NCBI RefSeq assembly: GCF_965218915.1
Contig: NZ_OZ244708.1
Coordinates: forward strand, 1,922,001 to 1,986,000
Length of the DNA: 64,000 nucleotides
Direction of reading: 5' to 3'
DNA from: Novosphingopyxis sp965218915
GTDB lineage: Bacteria > Pseudomonadota > Alphaproteobacteria > Sphingomonadales > Sphingomonadaceae
Positions 40,527-48,926 of this stretch are shown piece after piece. The first letter of the stretch is position 1. Every line of letters starts with the position of its first letter. Below the pieces are notes generated by a model, which saw nothing but the letters and a program-made list of their open reading frames with translations, ran no database searches and was not told the origin of the DNA. The translations under genes and the position numbers were made by a program.

Positions 40527-41096
40527 CTACGCCGCTTCCTTGCGCAGCTTGCCCAGCTTCTTCAGCACCATCTGACGCTTCAGGCGCGACAGATGGTCGA
40601 TGAATAGAATACCCTCGAGATGATCCATCTCGTGCTGGAGGCAGGTCGCCCACAGGCCGTCCATCTCTTCCTCGTGAACTTTGCCGTCCAAATCCTGCCA
40701 ACGCGCGCGGATCGTCGCTGGGCGCTCGACTTCGGCATATTGCTCGGGGACTGACAGGCAGCCTTCCTGGTACACGCTATAATCCTCGGACGGATCGAGA
40801 ATTTCGGGATTGATGAATATGCGCGGATCGCGCTTTACCGGCTGGTGCGTGTGCACGTGCCCGCCATGGTCGCAGGCCTCGGGCTCGGCATCTTCATCCG
40901 GCTCCTGCAGGTCGATCACCAGCACGCGCTTGGGCACGCCCACCTGGATCGCGGCGAGGCCGATGCCCGGCGCGGCGTACATCGTCTCGAACATGTCGTC
41001 GACCAGCGTGCGCAGTTCGCCGTCGAACTCGGTCACCGGTGTGGAAACGGTCTTGAGCCGGGGATCCGGCACTTCGAGGATCGGTCGGATAGCCAT
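40527..41096 (-). CDS. def: peptide deformylase
   Basis: 189 residues from ATG 41094-41096 (MAIRPILEVPDPRLK, the family start; an upstream extension is not conserved-looking). It removes the formyl group from nascent N-terminal Met. All three motifs are intact: GIGLAAIQVG (about 45), EGCLSVPEQ and QHEMDHLEG, supplying Cys and two His for the metal. An insert between motifs 1 and 2 carries an acidic stretch followed by CDHGGHVHTH (residues 75-84), rich in potential metal ligands. recR is upstream on the same strand; fmt, its pathway partner, is divergent about 1 kb away. Confidence 0.95.
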   Translation of the reverse strand: MAIRPILEVPDPRLKTVSTPVTEFDGELRTLVDDMFETMYAAPGIGLAAIQVGVPKRVLVIDLQEPDEDAEPEACDHGGHVHTHQPVKRDPRIFINPEILDPSEDYSVYQEGCLSVPEQYAEVERPATIRARWQDLDGKVHEEEMDGLWATCLQHEMDHLEGILFIDHLSRLKRQMVLKKLGKLRKEAA

Positions 41097-41268
41097 GCAC
41101 GAGAAGATATGATCGGCGAGTGCGAGGGTCAAGCACGGGCGTTCCAAACCCGTTGAAGCATTCCGTGTTGGTGACAGGTAGCTGTCCTACAAGGGTGGCA
41201 ATGGTCTATGACACGGCATGGCTATGCACCACCCCCTCAACCGTTCACCGCTCACACACAACGCTTCA

Positions 41269-41309
41269 CCGGAATTTCTTGCCCCCAGTGCCGTCACCCC
41301 TGTCACCTT
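41269..41309. repeat. copy 1 of a dispersed 40-bp repeat
   Basis: The segment GGAATTTCTTGCCCCCAG and the following GTCACC-rich end align with 56375-56415 with only scattered differences. It lies in the 224-base gap between recR and def, which otherwise shows no gene. Confidence 0.6.
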
Positions 41310-41320
41310 TCGCGAGTCGC

Positions 41321-41917
41321 TCAGCCGATCGGGCGTCTGGCCCTCAGCGCCTGCGCCAACGTGCCCTCGTCGAGATAATCCAGCTCTCCACCGACCGGCA
41401 CGCCGTGCGCCAGCTGGGTCAGCCGCACCGGCTGTTCCTCCAGCCGTTCGGCGATGAAATGCGCGGTGGTCTGCCCTTCCAGCGTGGCGTTCATCGCCAG
41501 CACCACCTCGTCGATCCCGCCTTGGCTCACCCGCGCGACCAGCTTGTCGATCGTGAGGTCCTCCGGCCGCACGCCCTCGAGCGCGCTCAATCGCCCGCCG
41601 AGCACATGATATTTGCCCGGAAACAGCCGCGCGCGGTCGAGCGCCCACAGGTCGGCCACCTCCTCGACCACGCACAGCGAGGTCGGGTCGCGGCGCGGGT
41701 CGATGCAGATCGCGCAGGGGTCCAGCGTGTCGACATTGCCGCAGACCGAACAGGTGGTCAGCGTCTCGCTCACCGTCCTGAGCGCGGCGAGCAGCGGCAG
41801 CAACGCGCCTTCGCGCTTCTTCATCAGATGCAGCACCGCGCGCCGGGCCGAACGCGGCCCCAGCCCCGGCAAGCGCGCCAAGGCCTGCGTCAGCGCTTCG
41901 ATTTCTTGAGATGCCAT
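41321..41917 (-). CDS. recR: recombination mediator protein RecR
   Basis: 198 residues. N-terminal helix-hairpin-helix (LPGLGPRSARRAVLHLM), C4 zinc finger C56-x2-C59...C68-x2-C71 (TCSVCGNVDTLDPCAIC), then a Toprim domain (LCVVEEVADLWALDR; VLGGRLSALEGVRPEDL; EVVLAMNATLEGQTTAHFI) and C-terminal LTQLAHGVPVGGELDYLDEGTLAQAL. RecR works with RecO (and RecF) to load RecA onto gapped DNA. No dnaX or ybaB gene precedes it in the window, unlike the common arrangement. Confidence 0.96.
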   Translation of the reverse strand: MASQEIEALTQALARLPGLGPRSARRAVLHLMKKREGALLPLLAALRTVSETLTTCSVCGNVDTLDPCAICIDPRRDPTSLCVVEEVADLWALDRARLFPGKYHVLGGRLSALEGVRPEDLTIDKLVARVSQGGIDEVVLAMNATLEGQTTAHFIAERLEEQPVRLTQLAHGVPVGGELDYLDEGTLAQALRARRPIG

Positions 41918-41970
41918 GCGCGGGAAGGTAGGAGAGCGAAGCGCGGTTGGAAAGCTTCAACCCATATCCC

Positions 41971-42059
41971 GTTCGTGCTGAGCCTGTCGAAGCATTGTCC
42001 TTCCCTTTTCGCCGGCTCGCGAAGAATAAGAACAGCCTTTCGACAAGCTCAGGGCGAAC
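41971..42059. repeat. inverted repeat between recR and fmt
   Basis: Arms at 41971-41993 and about 42035-42059 share GTTCG..CTGAGC.TGTCGAA in inverted orientation with a few mismatches. This GAGC-TGTCGAA type of palindrome recurs widely in sphingomonad genomes (established knowledge, from memory). It lies in the divergent recR-fmt gap. Confidence 0.8.
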
Positions 42060-42085
42060 GGACCTTTTGACCCGGAGTATGACCT

Positions 42086-42991
42086 TTGCGCCTAGCTTTC
42101 ATGGGAACGCCGGACTTCGCCGTGCCGACGCTGAACGCGTTGCACGAGGCGGGGCACGACATTGCGACGGTCTATTCGCAGCCGCCGCGCCGCGCCGGGC
42201 GGGGCAGGAAGCTGACGCCCACGCCGGTCCATGCGCGCGCCGAGGAACTCGGCCTGGAGGTGCGCACGCCGGTCTCGCTCAAGAACGCGGACGAGCATGC
42301 CTGGTTCGCGCGGCTCGAGCTGGACGTCGCGGTGGTCGCCGCTTACGGCCTGATCCTGCCGCAGGCGATCCTCGATGCGCCGCGGCTCGGCTGCCTCAAC
42401 GTCCATGGATCGCTGCTCCCGCGCTGGCGCGGCGCGGCACCGGTGCAGCGCGCGATCCTGGCGGGCGATGCGGAAACCGGCGTCACCATCATGCAGATGG
42501 ACGCCGGGCTCGACACCGGCCCGATGCTGGCGATGGCCGCCACCCCGATCGCGGACCGGACGGCGGGCGAGATCGCCGACGAGCTGGCGGTACGCGGCGC
42601 GGCGCTGATGGCAGAGGTGTTGGCAAGCCCGCGCGATTTCCCGCGCGAAAAGCAGCCCGAGCATGGCGCGACCTATGCCGGCAAGATCGACAAGGCCGAG
42701 GCGCGGCTCGATTTCAAGGCGGCGGCGAACGCGGTGGAGCGGCAGGTGCGCGCCTTCAACCCCGCACCCGGCGCCTTCTTCGAAAATGGCGGCGAGCGCT
42801 ACCGGGTGCACGCGGCGCGGATCGTGGATCGGGAGGGTGCAGCGGGCGAGGTGCTCGACGAAGGACTGACCATCGCATGCGGTTCGGGCGCGATCCGCCC
42901 CACATTGATCCAGCGCGCTGGCAAGCCTGCGATGGCACTGGACGATTTCCTGCGCGGCAATGCGATCTCCTCCGGCACGCTGCTCGGCTAA
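42086..42991 (+). CDS. fmt: methionyl-tRNA formyltransferase
   Basis: 301 residues from TTG 42086, with GGAG nine bases upstream; an ATG just before is out of frame. It formylates initiator Met-tRNA using 10-formyl-THF. Signatures: LAFMGTPDFAVPTLNAL, YSQPPRRAGRGRKLTPTPVH, AAYGLILPQAILD, NVHGSLLPRWRGAAPVQRAILAGD and GVTIMQMDAGLDTGPML, then the C-terminal OB-like domain. Followed by truA after three bases. Confidence 0.96.
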   Translation: MRLAFMGTPDFAVPTLNALHEAGHDIATVYSQPPRRAGRGRKLTPTPVHARAEELGLEVRTPVSLKNADEHAWFARLELDVAVVAAYGLILPQAILDAPRLGCLNVHGSLLPRWRGAAPVQRAILAGDAETGVTIMQMDAGLDTGPMLAMAATPIADRTAGEIADELAVRGAALMAEVLASPRDFPREKQPEHGATYAGKIDKAEARLDFKAAANAVERQVRAFNPAPGAFFENGGERYRVHAARIVDREGAAGEVLDEGLTIACGSGAIRPTLIQRAGKPAMALDDFLRGNAISSGTLLG

Positions 42992-42994
42992 GCC

Positions 42995-43831
42995 ATGCCC
43001 CGCTTCGCCTTCACCATCGAATATGACGGCCGCCCGTTCGTCGGCTGGCAGCGCCAGCAGGGCGACCCGAGCGTGCAGGCCGCGATGGAACGCGCGATCC
43101 ACGCGATCACCGGTCAGACGGTGACGGTCCACGCGGCGGGCCGCACCGACGCGGGGGTCCACGCGCTGGCGATGCGCGCGCATGCCGATATCGACACCGC
43201 GCTGCCCTGTTTCCGGCTGCTGGAAGGGATCAACGCCAAGCTGCGGCCCGACCCGGTGGCCCTTCTAGATTGCATGGAAGTGACGGACGACTGGCATGCG
43301 CGGTTCAGCTGTACCAGCCGGTCCTATATCTACCACATCCTCAACCGCCGCCCGTTCCTGACGTTCGAGGCCGGGCTGGCGTGGCGCGTCGGGCCTCCGC
43401 TCGACGCGGATGCGATGCAGCGGGCCGCGCAGATCCTCGTGGGGCGGCACGACTTCACGACCTTCCGCTCGGCGCATTGCCAGTCCGCCAGCCCGGTCAA
43501 GACGCTCGATCTGCTGGAGGTGTCGCGGGAGGGTGACCGCATCTCGGTGCGGGCCGAGGCGCGGTCCTTTTTGCACCATCAGGTACGCTCGATGGTGGGT
43601 TGCCTCAAACTGGTGGGGACAGGCAAATGGAGCGCCCGCGACTTGAAGGCGGCGCTGGACGAGGCCGACCGGCATGCGCTGGGATTCAATGCGCCGCCCG
43701 ATGGACTGTATTTCGTGGGGGCGAGCTATCCTGACCCCAATACCGTAGGCATATTCGTGCCGGATCACCCCCCGAACAATCGCTCGACCGATTTGTCGAG
43801 CATCAGCATCTGCCAGATCAGCCGGCCATGA
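42995..43831 (+). CDS. truA: tRNA pseudouridine(38-40) synthase TruA, C-terminus overlapping the convergent gene
   Basis: 278 residues. The catalytic Asp52 is in AAGRTDAGVHA; EYDGRPFVGWQRQ, RFSCTSRSYIYHI and FLHHQVRSMVGCL are family motifs. It isomerises uridines in the anticodon arm. The family usually ends near PPDGLYFVGASYP, about 250 residues in. Here the frame runs roughly 30 residues further, ending 67 bases inside the 3' end of the convergent amidotransferase gene. The extra tail is antisense to that gene's C-terminal codons and is unlikely to be functional. Confidence 0.94.
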   Translation: MPRFAFTIEYDGRPFVGWQRQQGDPSVQAAMERAIHAITGQTVTVHAAGRTDAGVHALAMRAHADIDTALPCFRLLEGINAKLRPDPVALLDCMEVTDDWHARFSCTSRSYIYHILNRRPFLTFEAGLAWRVGPPLDADAMQRAAQILVGRHDFTTFRSAHCQSASPVKTLDLLEVSREGDRISVRAEARSFLHHQVRSMVGCLKLVGTGKWSARDLKAALDEADRHALGFNAPPDGLYFVGASYPDPNTVGIFVPDHPPNNRSTDLSSISICQISRP

Positions 43832-45660
43832 TCGCGCCGCCCGGCGATATGCTCCTCCGCGATCCGCTCCAGCGCCTCGCCGTCGAACCAGTCGGTGCGC
43901 GCCAACGCAGAGCGCGTGCCCATCGCCCGCGCCTCGCCCGCCAGCGGTCCGCGAAACCAGGCGCTGATCGGCGTGACGAAACCCATTTTGGAGCGGTAGA
44001 GAATATCTTCTGGCAAATAGCGCTCCATCGCGCTTTTCATCAACCATTTGCCCTGCCCGCGCCGCACGCGCATATTATCGGGCAGCCGCGCGGCGAATTC
44101 GATCAAGCGGTGGTCGAGCAGCGGCTCGCGCGCCTCCAGCCCCACCGCCATGCTCGCCCGGTCGGTCTTGGTCAGGATGTCGCCGGGCAGCCAGAATTTC
44201 AGATCGGCATATTGCGCCCGGTCGAGCCCCGAACGCGCCGGCGCGTCGCGCATCAGCCGGATCAGCCGTTTCTCGGCCCGGTAATCGCCGAGTGTGCCGC
44301 GCATGCTGTCCGAATAGAGCGCTTGCCGCGTGTCGGGACCGGTAACGCTCAGCGCATCGGCATAGCCCTCCTCTCCACTGCGGGCCAGCGAGAGCAAGGT
44401 GGTTTTGGCACGCAACGGGCGCGGCGCCCAGTCGGCCTTCGGGTAGATCGCGCCGAGTCCGCCCAACAGCGTGCCCCGCAGCCTTGCAGGGAGCGAGCCG
44501 CGCACCCGCTCCTCCGCCGCATGAAAAACCTGCCGCCGATAGCCCGCCAGCGCCTCGTCCGCTCCGTCGCCGGACAGCGCGACGGTGACATGCTCGCGCG
44601 CCAGTTCGCATACGCTGAGCGTCGGCAAGGCGGAGGCATCGGCAAAAGGCTCGTCATAGATATCGGCGAGCCGGTCGATCCGATCGAACTGGTCCGCACC
44701 GACGACGCGCGCATGATGGTCTGTCGCGAAGCGATCGGCGATGGCACTCGCGTAATCGCTCTCGTCCAGTCCCGTCTCGTCGAACCCGATCGAGCAGGTG
44801 GTGACCGCGCGCCGCGAAGCCTCGGCCATCAGCGCGACCACACTGCTGCTGTCGACGCCGCCCGAAAGGAACGCGCCGAGCGGTACGTCGGCGACCATCC
44901 GGCTCACCACCGCCTCGCGCATGATGGCGAGCAGCTCCTCTTCCAGCTCGCCCGCATTTGCCTTGGATCGCTGCGTGAAATCGACGTCCCACCAGCGGCT
45001 GGGTTGTGCCAATCCGCCAGCGCTGCGCAGCGTCAGGTGATGGCCCGCCGCCAGCTTGCGCACGCCATGCACGATCGAGCGATCGTCGGGAACATAGCCG
45101 AAGGCGAGATAATCCTCGACCGCGCGCTCGTCCGGCACGCGGCGCAGCAGCGGATGGACCAGCAGCGCTTTCAGCTCGGACGCGAACGCTACCGATCCAT
45201 CGGACAGCGCGGTATAGAAGAGCGGTTTGACGCCGAGCCGGTCGCGCGCGAGGAACAGCGTGCGCTCGGCCTGATCATACAGCGCGAAGGCGAACATACC
45301 GTGCAGGCGTTCCAGGCAATCCACACCCCATTGCGCATAGCCGGCCAGGATGACCTCGGTATCGCCATCGGTGCGAAAGACATGGCCCCTGGTCTCAAGT
45401 TCCGCCCGCAACGCCCTGAAATTGTAGATTTCGCCGTTGAACACGATCTGAAGACGACCGTCCGCATAGCCCATGGGCTGCGGACTCCCCGCGATGTCGA
45501 TGATCGACAGGCGGCGATGGCCGAGCCCCACGCCGGGCGCGGTCCACACGCCCGATCCGTCGGGTCCGCGATGCGCGATGGCGTCGGTCATCGCCTCGAC
45601 CCGAACGGGATCGACGGGCTTGGCCGTGCCGATGTGGAAGATGCCCGCGATGCCGCACAT
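43765..45660 (-). CDS. asparagine-synthase-like amidotransferase, XrtA/PEP-CTERM system-associated
   Basis: 631 residues. The N-terminal class II glutaminase has Cys2 as nucleophile (MCGIAGIFHI), RGPDGSG, RRLSIIDIAG and NGEIYNF. The C-terminal synthetase domain has the PPi-loop SGGVDSS (about 266-272) and SGDGADEALAGYRR. It matches the amidotransferase that accompanies exosortase A loci (TIGR03108-type) and probably amidates a uronic-acid residue of the exopolysaccharide. Last gene of the minus-strand operon, 10 bases after xrtA. Confidence 0.93.
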   Translation of the reverse strand: MCGIAGIFHIGTAKPVDPVRVEAMTDAIAHRGPDGSGVWTAPGVGLGHRRLSIIDIAGSPQPMGYADGRLQIVFNGEIYNFRALRAELETRGHVFRTDGDTEVILAGYAQWGVDCLERLHGMFAFALYDQAERTLFLARDRLGVKPLFYTALSDGSVAFASELKALLVHPLLRRVPDERAVEDYLAFGYVPDDRSIVHGVRKLAAGHHLTLRSAGGLAQPSRWWDVDFTQRSKANAGELEEELLAIMREAVVSRMVADVPLGAFLSGGVDSSSVVALMAEASRRAVTTCSIGFDETGLDESDYASAIADRFATDHHARVVGADQFDRIDRLADIYDEPFADASALPTLSVCELAREHVTVALSGDGADEALAGYRRQVFHAAEERVRGSLPARLRGTLLGGLGAIYPKADWAPRPLRAKTTLLSLARSGEEGYADALSVTGPDTRQALYSDSMRGTLGDYRAEKRLIRLMRDAPARSGLDRAQYADLKFWLPGDILTKTDRASMAVGLEAREPLLDHRLIEFAARLPDNMRVRRGQGKWLMKSAMERYLPEDILYRSKMGFVTPISAWFRGPLAGEARAMGTRSALARTDWFDGEALERIAEEHIAGRRDHGRLIWQMLMLDKSVERLFGG

Positions 45661-45670
45661 GGGCAGTGCC

Positions 45671-46645
45671 CTAGAGCAGGATCGCAGCGATGGCGAGCGG
45701 CAGCGCGGCCAATCCGATCAACGCGGCGATCATCGGGACCGGCCGTGCGACATGAAGGAATGGCCGCTGCAGATAGGAGGGCTCGAAGGCGGGCGCATCG
45801 GCGTTCTTGTCGAAGAACGGCCAAGCCGCTGCCAGCACCACCGCGATCACCACCGCGAAGAAAATCCAGCCGTAGAAGATATGATCGAACCCGGCGGCGA
45901 AATCGAGCCCGCGATGATGCGCGATGGTGATCGTGCCCCAGGCGCGGATACCGTTGGCGACGATCGGCACGATTACGCAGGCTGCGAGAAACGCGGCCCG
46001 GCGCCGGCTGCTGCGAAAGCACAGGTTCGCGACGAGCGCGCCGAGCGCCAGCATCGCGATCAGGAATTTGACGCCCGAGCAGGCCTCGGCGACATGGAAC
46101 AGCCCGGCGGGCGTGGCGATGTCCAGACCGGCGATATGCGCGGGGATGCCGCTCCAGCCGAGCATCGCCATGCTCATCCTGGCGGTGACGATCTGCAGCG
46201 GATAGATCAGCTCGTCGCCGAACGGCACGAGGAAAAAAGAGAAGAACAACGGAAAGGCCAGCCCGCGCGCCACCATCGGGCCGGTGAGCGCGACCACCGC
46301 GCCCTGCAGCATCATCACCAGCGCCAGATGCCGCGCGAAATTGATGTCGAGCGCCTGCCCGATCAGCCAGAACAGCGCGGCGAGCGCGCTCCACATCAGC
46401 CCGGGCCACCAGGCGGCGGGCGTGAGTTCAGCCAGCTCGTCTTTGCGCTGCATCACCAGCCAGCCGAGGATCGGCACCAGCAGCAGGCAATGATTATAGG
46501 TCGAGATATTCCACCAGATGCCGAAAATCTGCGCGGCATCGCGCCAAAACATGACGAGAATTATGAGCGCCGCCACCGCGATCAGCGGCAATGCGCGGGC
46601 CCATGCGCCCGGCGCACGATCGATCGGGGCGGCGACGGCGGTCAT
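45671..46645 (-). CDS. xrtA: exosortase A (short form without EpsI domain)
   Basis: 324 residues with about eight membrane helices. The exosortase catalytic triad is in place: Cys189 in VAEACSGVKFL, Arg234 in ANGIRAWGT and His255 in GFDHIFYGWIFF. XrtA cleaves PEP-CTERM tails on exported proteins. In many sphingomonads the protein continues into an EpsI domain of about 200 residues; here it stops after EPSYLQRPFLHVARPVPMIAAL, one last helix, and amsB-like coding sequence begins 10 bases later, so no room is left for EpsI. It overlaps the glycosyltransferase stop by ATGA. No PEP-CTERM substrate is encoded in the window. Confidence 0.93.
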   Translation of the reverse strand: MTAVAAPIDRAPGAWARALPLIAVAALIILVMFWRDAAQIFGIWWNISTYNHCLLLVPILGWLVMQRKDELAELTPAAWWPGLMWSALAALFWLIGQALDINFARHLALVMMLQGAVVALTGPMVARGLAFPLFFSFFLVPFGDELIYPLQIVTARMSMAMLGWSGIPAHIAGLDIATPAGLFHVAEACSGVKFLIAMLALGALVANLCFRSSRRRAAFLAACVIVPIVANGIRAWGTITIAHHRGLDFAAGFDHIFYGWIFFAVVIAVVLAAAWPFFDKNADAPAFEPSYLQRPFLHVARPVPMIAALIGLAALPLAIAAILL

Positions 46646-47859
46646 TCTGCCGCGGCCATGGCCGGTGCATCCGGCAGACCGAGGATCGGCCCGAGCGGCG
46701 CGAGCCGGGCATCCCAGCGGTAATGCGCGGCGACATGCGCGCGCGCGGCCCGGCCCAGCGCTCCGCGGCGTATGGGGTCGGCGAGCAATTGGCAGGCCAT
46801 GCGGGCTTCCTGCTCGGGCGTCTCGGCGACCGTCAGATGCTCGCCCGCCACCGCATCGATCCCCTCGAATGCCGCCGCGCTGGCGAGCACCGGCCGCGCC
46901 ATCGCCATCGCCTCGAGCACCTTGTTCTGCACCCCGCGCGCGATCCTAAGCGGCGCGACGACGAGATCTGCGGCGGCGAGCCAGCTGCGCGTATCGGGCA
47001 CCTCGCCGGTGACGAACACCCCGTCCTTGTCCAGCGAGCGCAGTTCGGCGGTTGGCGCACGACCCACGATGGCGAAATGCGCGTCTGGAAAACCCGCGCG
47101 AATGATCGGCATCGCGGTTGCCGCGAAACTCCGCGCCGCCTCGATATTGGGGCGATAATCCATCTGTCCGGTGAAGACGATCAGCGGGCCGTCCGGGCGG
47201 CGTTCGAGCGGCGCGATATCGGGATTTTGGGGATCGAAGCGCTCTAAATCGATGCCATTGCCCACGGCCTGCACCCGCTCGGCTCCGCTGCGTGCGCGAA
47301 ACAGCGCCGCCTCGGCCTCGCTGACGAACAGGCTGGCATCGGCGCGGTCCGCGACACTGGCCTCGAAGCCTGCCAGCAGCCGTCCCTCACGCCGGTTGAT
47401 CCATGCCATCGGCCCGCTGCCCTCAACGCCATAGCGTTCGAACTTGGCGCTATCGACATCGCCGAAATCCATGACGACGCGGCCCCGATAGCTTTTGGGA
47501 ATATATTGCGCCATCTGGCTGGAAAATATGTGGATCGTTTCGATCCCTTCGCGCTTCACCAGCCGGTCGATCTTGCGCCGCATGGTCGGCGAATCGAACG
47601 CGGCGAGCGAGACCGGGCGGTGCGCGGCCAACGCCCTCACCCCCGCCTTCCACATCGGCCGGATGCGCGGCTCGAGGATGGTCGAGACCGTCACCGCCTC
47701 CAGCGCCTCCCGATATTGCCAGTCGTCCAGCTGATCGACGAAGGCGGCGACATGCACCGGCGCGCGCTCCGCGATCCAGCGCAGCATATGATAGGAGCGT
47801 ATCTTGTCGCCGCGATCCGGCGGCCAGGGCATCCGGTGGGCGACGAACAGGACGCTCAT
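46642..47859 (-). CDS. XrtA-associated glycosyltransferase (TIGR03087 type)
   Basis: 405 residues from ATG 47857-47859 (MSVLFVAHRMPWPPDRGDKIRS, the family start), overlapping the FemAB stop by ATGA. GT-B fold glycosyltransferase of family 4 type. The C-terminal half has IVFTGQMDYRPNIEAARSFA, VGRAPTAELRSL, FVTGEVPDTRSWLAAADLVVAPLRIARGVQNKVLEAMAMARPVL, with the donor-binding Glu. It probably adds a sugar to the lipid-linked exopolysaccharide repeat. Sugar donor unknown. Confidence 0.92.
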   Translation of the reverse strand: MSVLFVAHRMPWPPDRGDKIRSYHMLRWIAERAPVHVAAFVDQLDDWQYREALEAVTVSTILEPRIRPMWKAGVRALAAHRPVSLAAFDSPTMRRKIDRLVKREGIETIHIFSSQMAQYIPKSYRGRVVMDFGDVDSAKFERYGVEGSGPMAWINRREGRLLAGFEASVADRADASLFVSEAEAALFRARSGAERVQAVGNGIDLERFDPQNPDIAPLERRPDGPLIVFTGQMDYRPNIEAARSFAATAMPIIRAGFPDAHFAIVGRAPTAELRSLDKDGVFVTGEVPDTRSWLAAADLVVAPLRIARGVQNKVLEAMAMARPVLASAAAFEGIDAVAGEHLTVAETPEQEARMACQLLADPIRRGALGRAARAHVAAHYRWDARLAPLGPILGLPDAPAMAAAE

Positions 47860-48926
47860 CCCAGGCCCTTGGCGATCCACGGCCCGATCAAATTGGCGAC
47901 CGGCAGCGGCAGCTTCCGCCACAGATCGACCATCATGCGATATTTGGGGCTGTTGGGATTGACGTCGCGCGCCTGTCCGTCGGCGCTCCAGCTGGCGTAG
48001 CGCAGCGGCTGCGGCTCAAAACCCCAATTCTTCTTGTAGCTGTAAGGCCCGGTGCCTGTCTTGGAGCGGCCGAAATCGAAGGTCGCGCAGCCGCGCGAGC
48101 GCGCATGGGTCATTAGCGCGAAATACATCAGCTCATTGGCGCGAAGACCGCGCGCCGTATGCAGGCCGCCGCCCCAATAGGGCAGTACGGTGCCTTGATG
48201 GTAAAAGCTCAGCACGCTCGCGACGGGCTTGCCTTCGTGCAGCACGGTCAGGATGTCCGCGTCTTCACCGAAGCCATCGAGCATCGCGGCGAACAGCTTC
48301 TTCGGGAAGACCGGCGTGCCGAGATTGCGCACGCTTTGCGAATACACCGCATAATGCCAATCGCGATCCCGCTGGCCGCTGCCGGTTTCCACGGTGAGAT
48401 CGCCGCCGAGCGCCTTGCGGATTTCGGCGCGCTGCTTGCGCGGCACGGCTTTCAGCTGTGCGTCCTCGTCCGCCTCGATGGGCCGCGTGAACCCGCAATA
48501 GGTGGTATCGTCGACGCTCCAGCCCTCGCCGCTCGGCTGCGTACCGCCGCGCAGTTCGAATGTCGGAAATCCCTGCTCGCGCGCATCGCTGATCGCATGA
48601 TCGGTAAGCAAACGCCGCGTCGCGTGGTCGTCGGCAATGATCCCGCCATCGACCGCAAAGCCCGTGGACACCAGCGCCTTGCCGAACAAGGGCGAGCGGA
48701 TTTCGGTTAGCGGCAGCAGCCCGCAAATCCCGGCAACGCGGCGCGCCACCAGATAATAGCCCTTCTGACCGCATCCCTGTCGCACCGCTTTCAGCCAGGC
48801 CGGGCGATGAAATGGCGTGCTGTCCTCGCGCTTTGCCAGGAACGCTTGGACATCGGCCATCGCGCCGGCATCGTCGAGCGAAACATGGTGCAGGCACGGC
48901 GTATGATCGGCGAACGGCGCGCTCAT
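47856..48926 (-). CDS. FemAB family protein, XrtA/PEP-CTERM system-associated
   Basis: 356 residues from ATG 48924-48926, which overlaps the deacetylase stop. Double GNAT-like FemAB fold: ICGLLPLTEIRSPLFGKALVSTGFAVDGGI and the acceptor half ASVLSFYHQGTVLPYWGGGLHTARGLRANELMYFALMTHARSRGCATFDFGRSKTGTGPYSYKKNWGFEP. FemAB relatives move aminoacyl groups from tRNA to cell-wall peptides; in XrtA loci the substrate is unknown and may be an amino-acid decoration of the exopolysaccharide (inference). Confidence 0.92.
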   Translation of the reverse strand: MSAPFADHTPCLHHVSLDDAGAMADVQAFLAKREDSTPFHRPAWLKAVRQGCGQKGYYLVARRVAGICGLLPLTEIRSPLFGKALVSTGFAVDGGIIADDHATRRLLTDHAISDAREQGFPTFELRGGTQPSGEGWSVDDTTYCGFTRPIEADEDAQLKAVPRKQRAEIRKALGGDLTVETGSGQRDRDWHYAVYSQSVRNLGTPVFPKKLFAAMLDGFGEDADILTVLHEGKPVASVLSFYHQGTVLPYWGGGLHTARGLRANELMYFALMTHARSRGCATFDFGRSKTGTGPYSYKKNWGFEPQPLRYASWSADGQARDVNPNSPKYRMMVDLWRKLPLPVANLIGPWIAKGLG

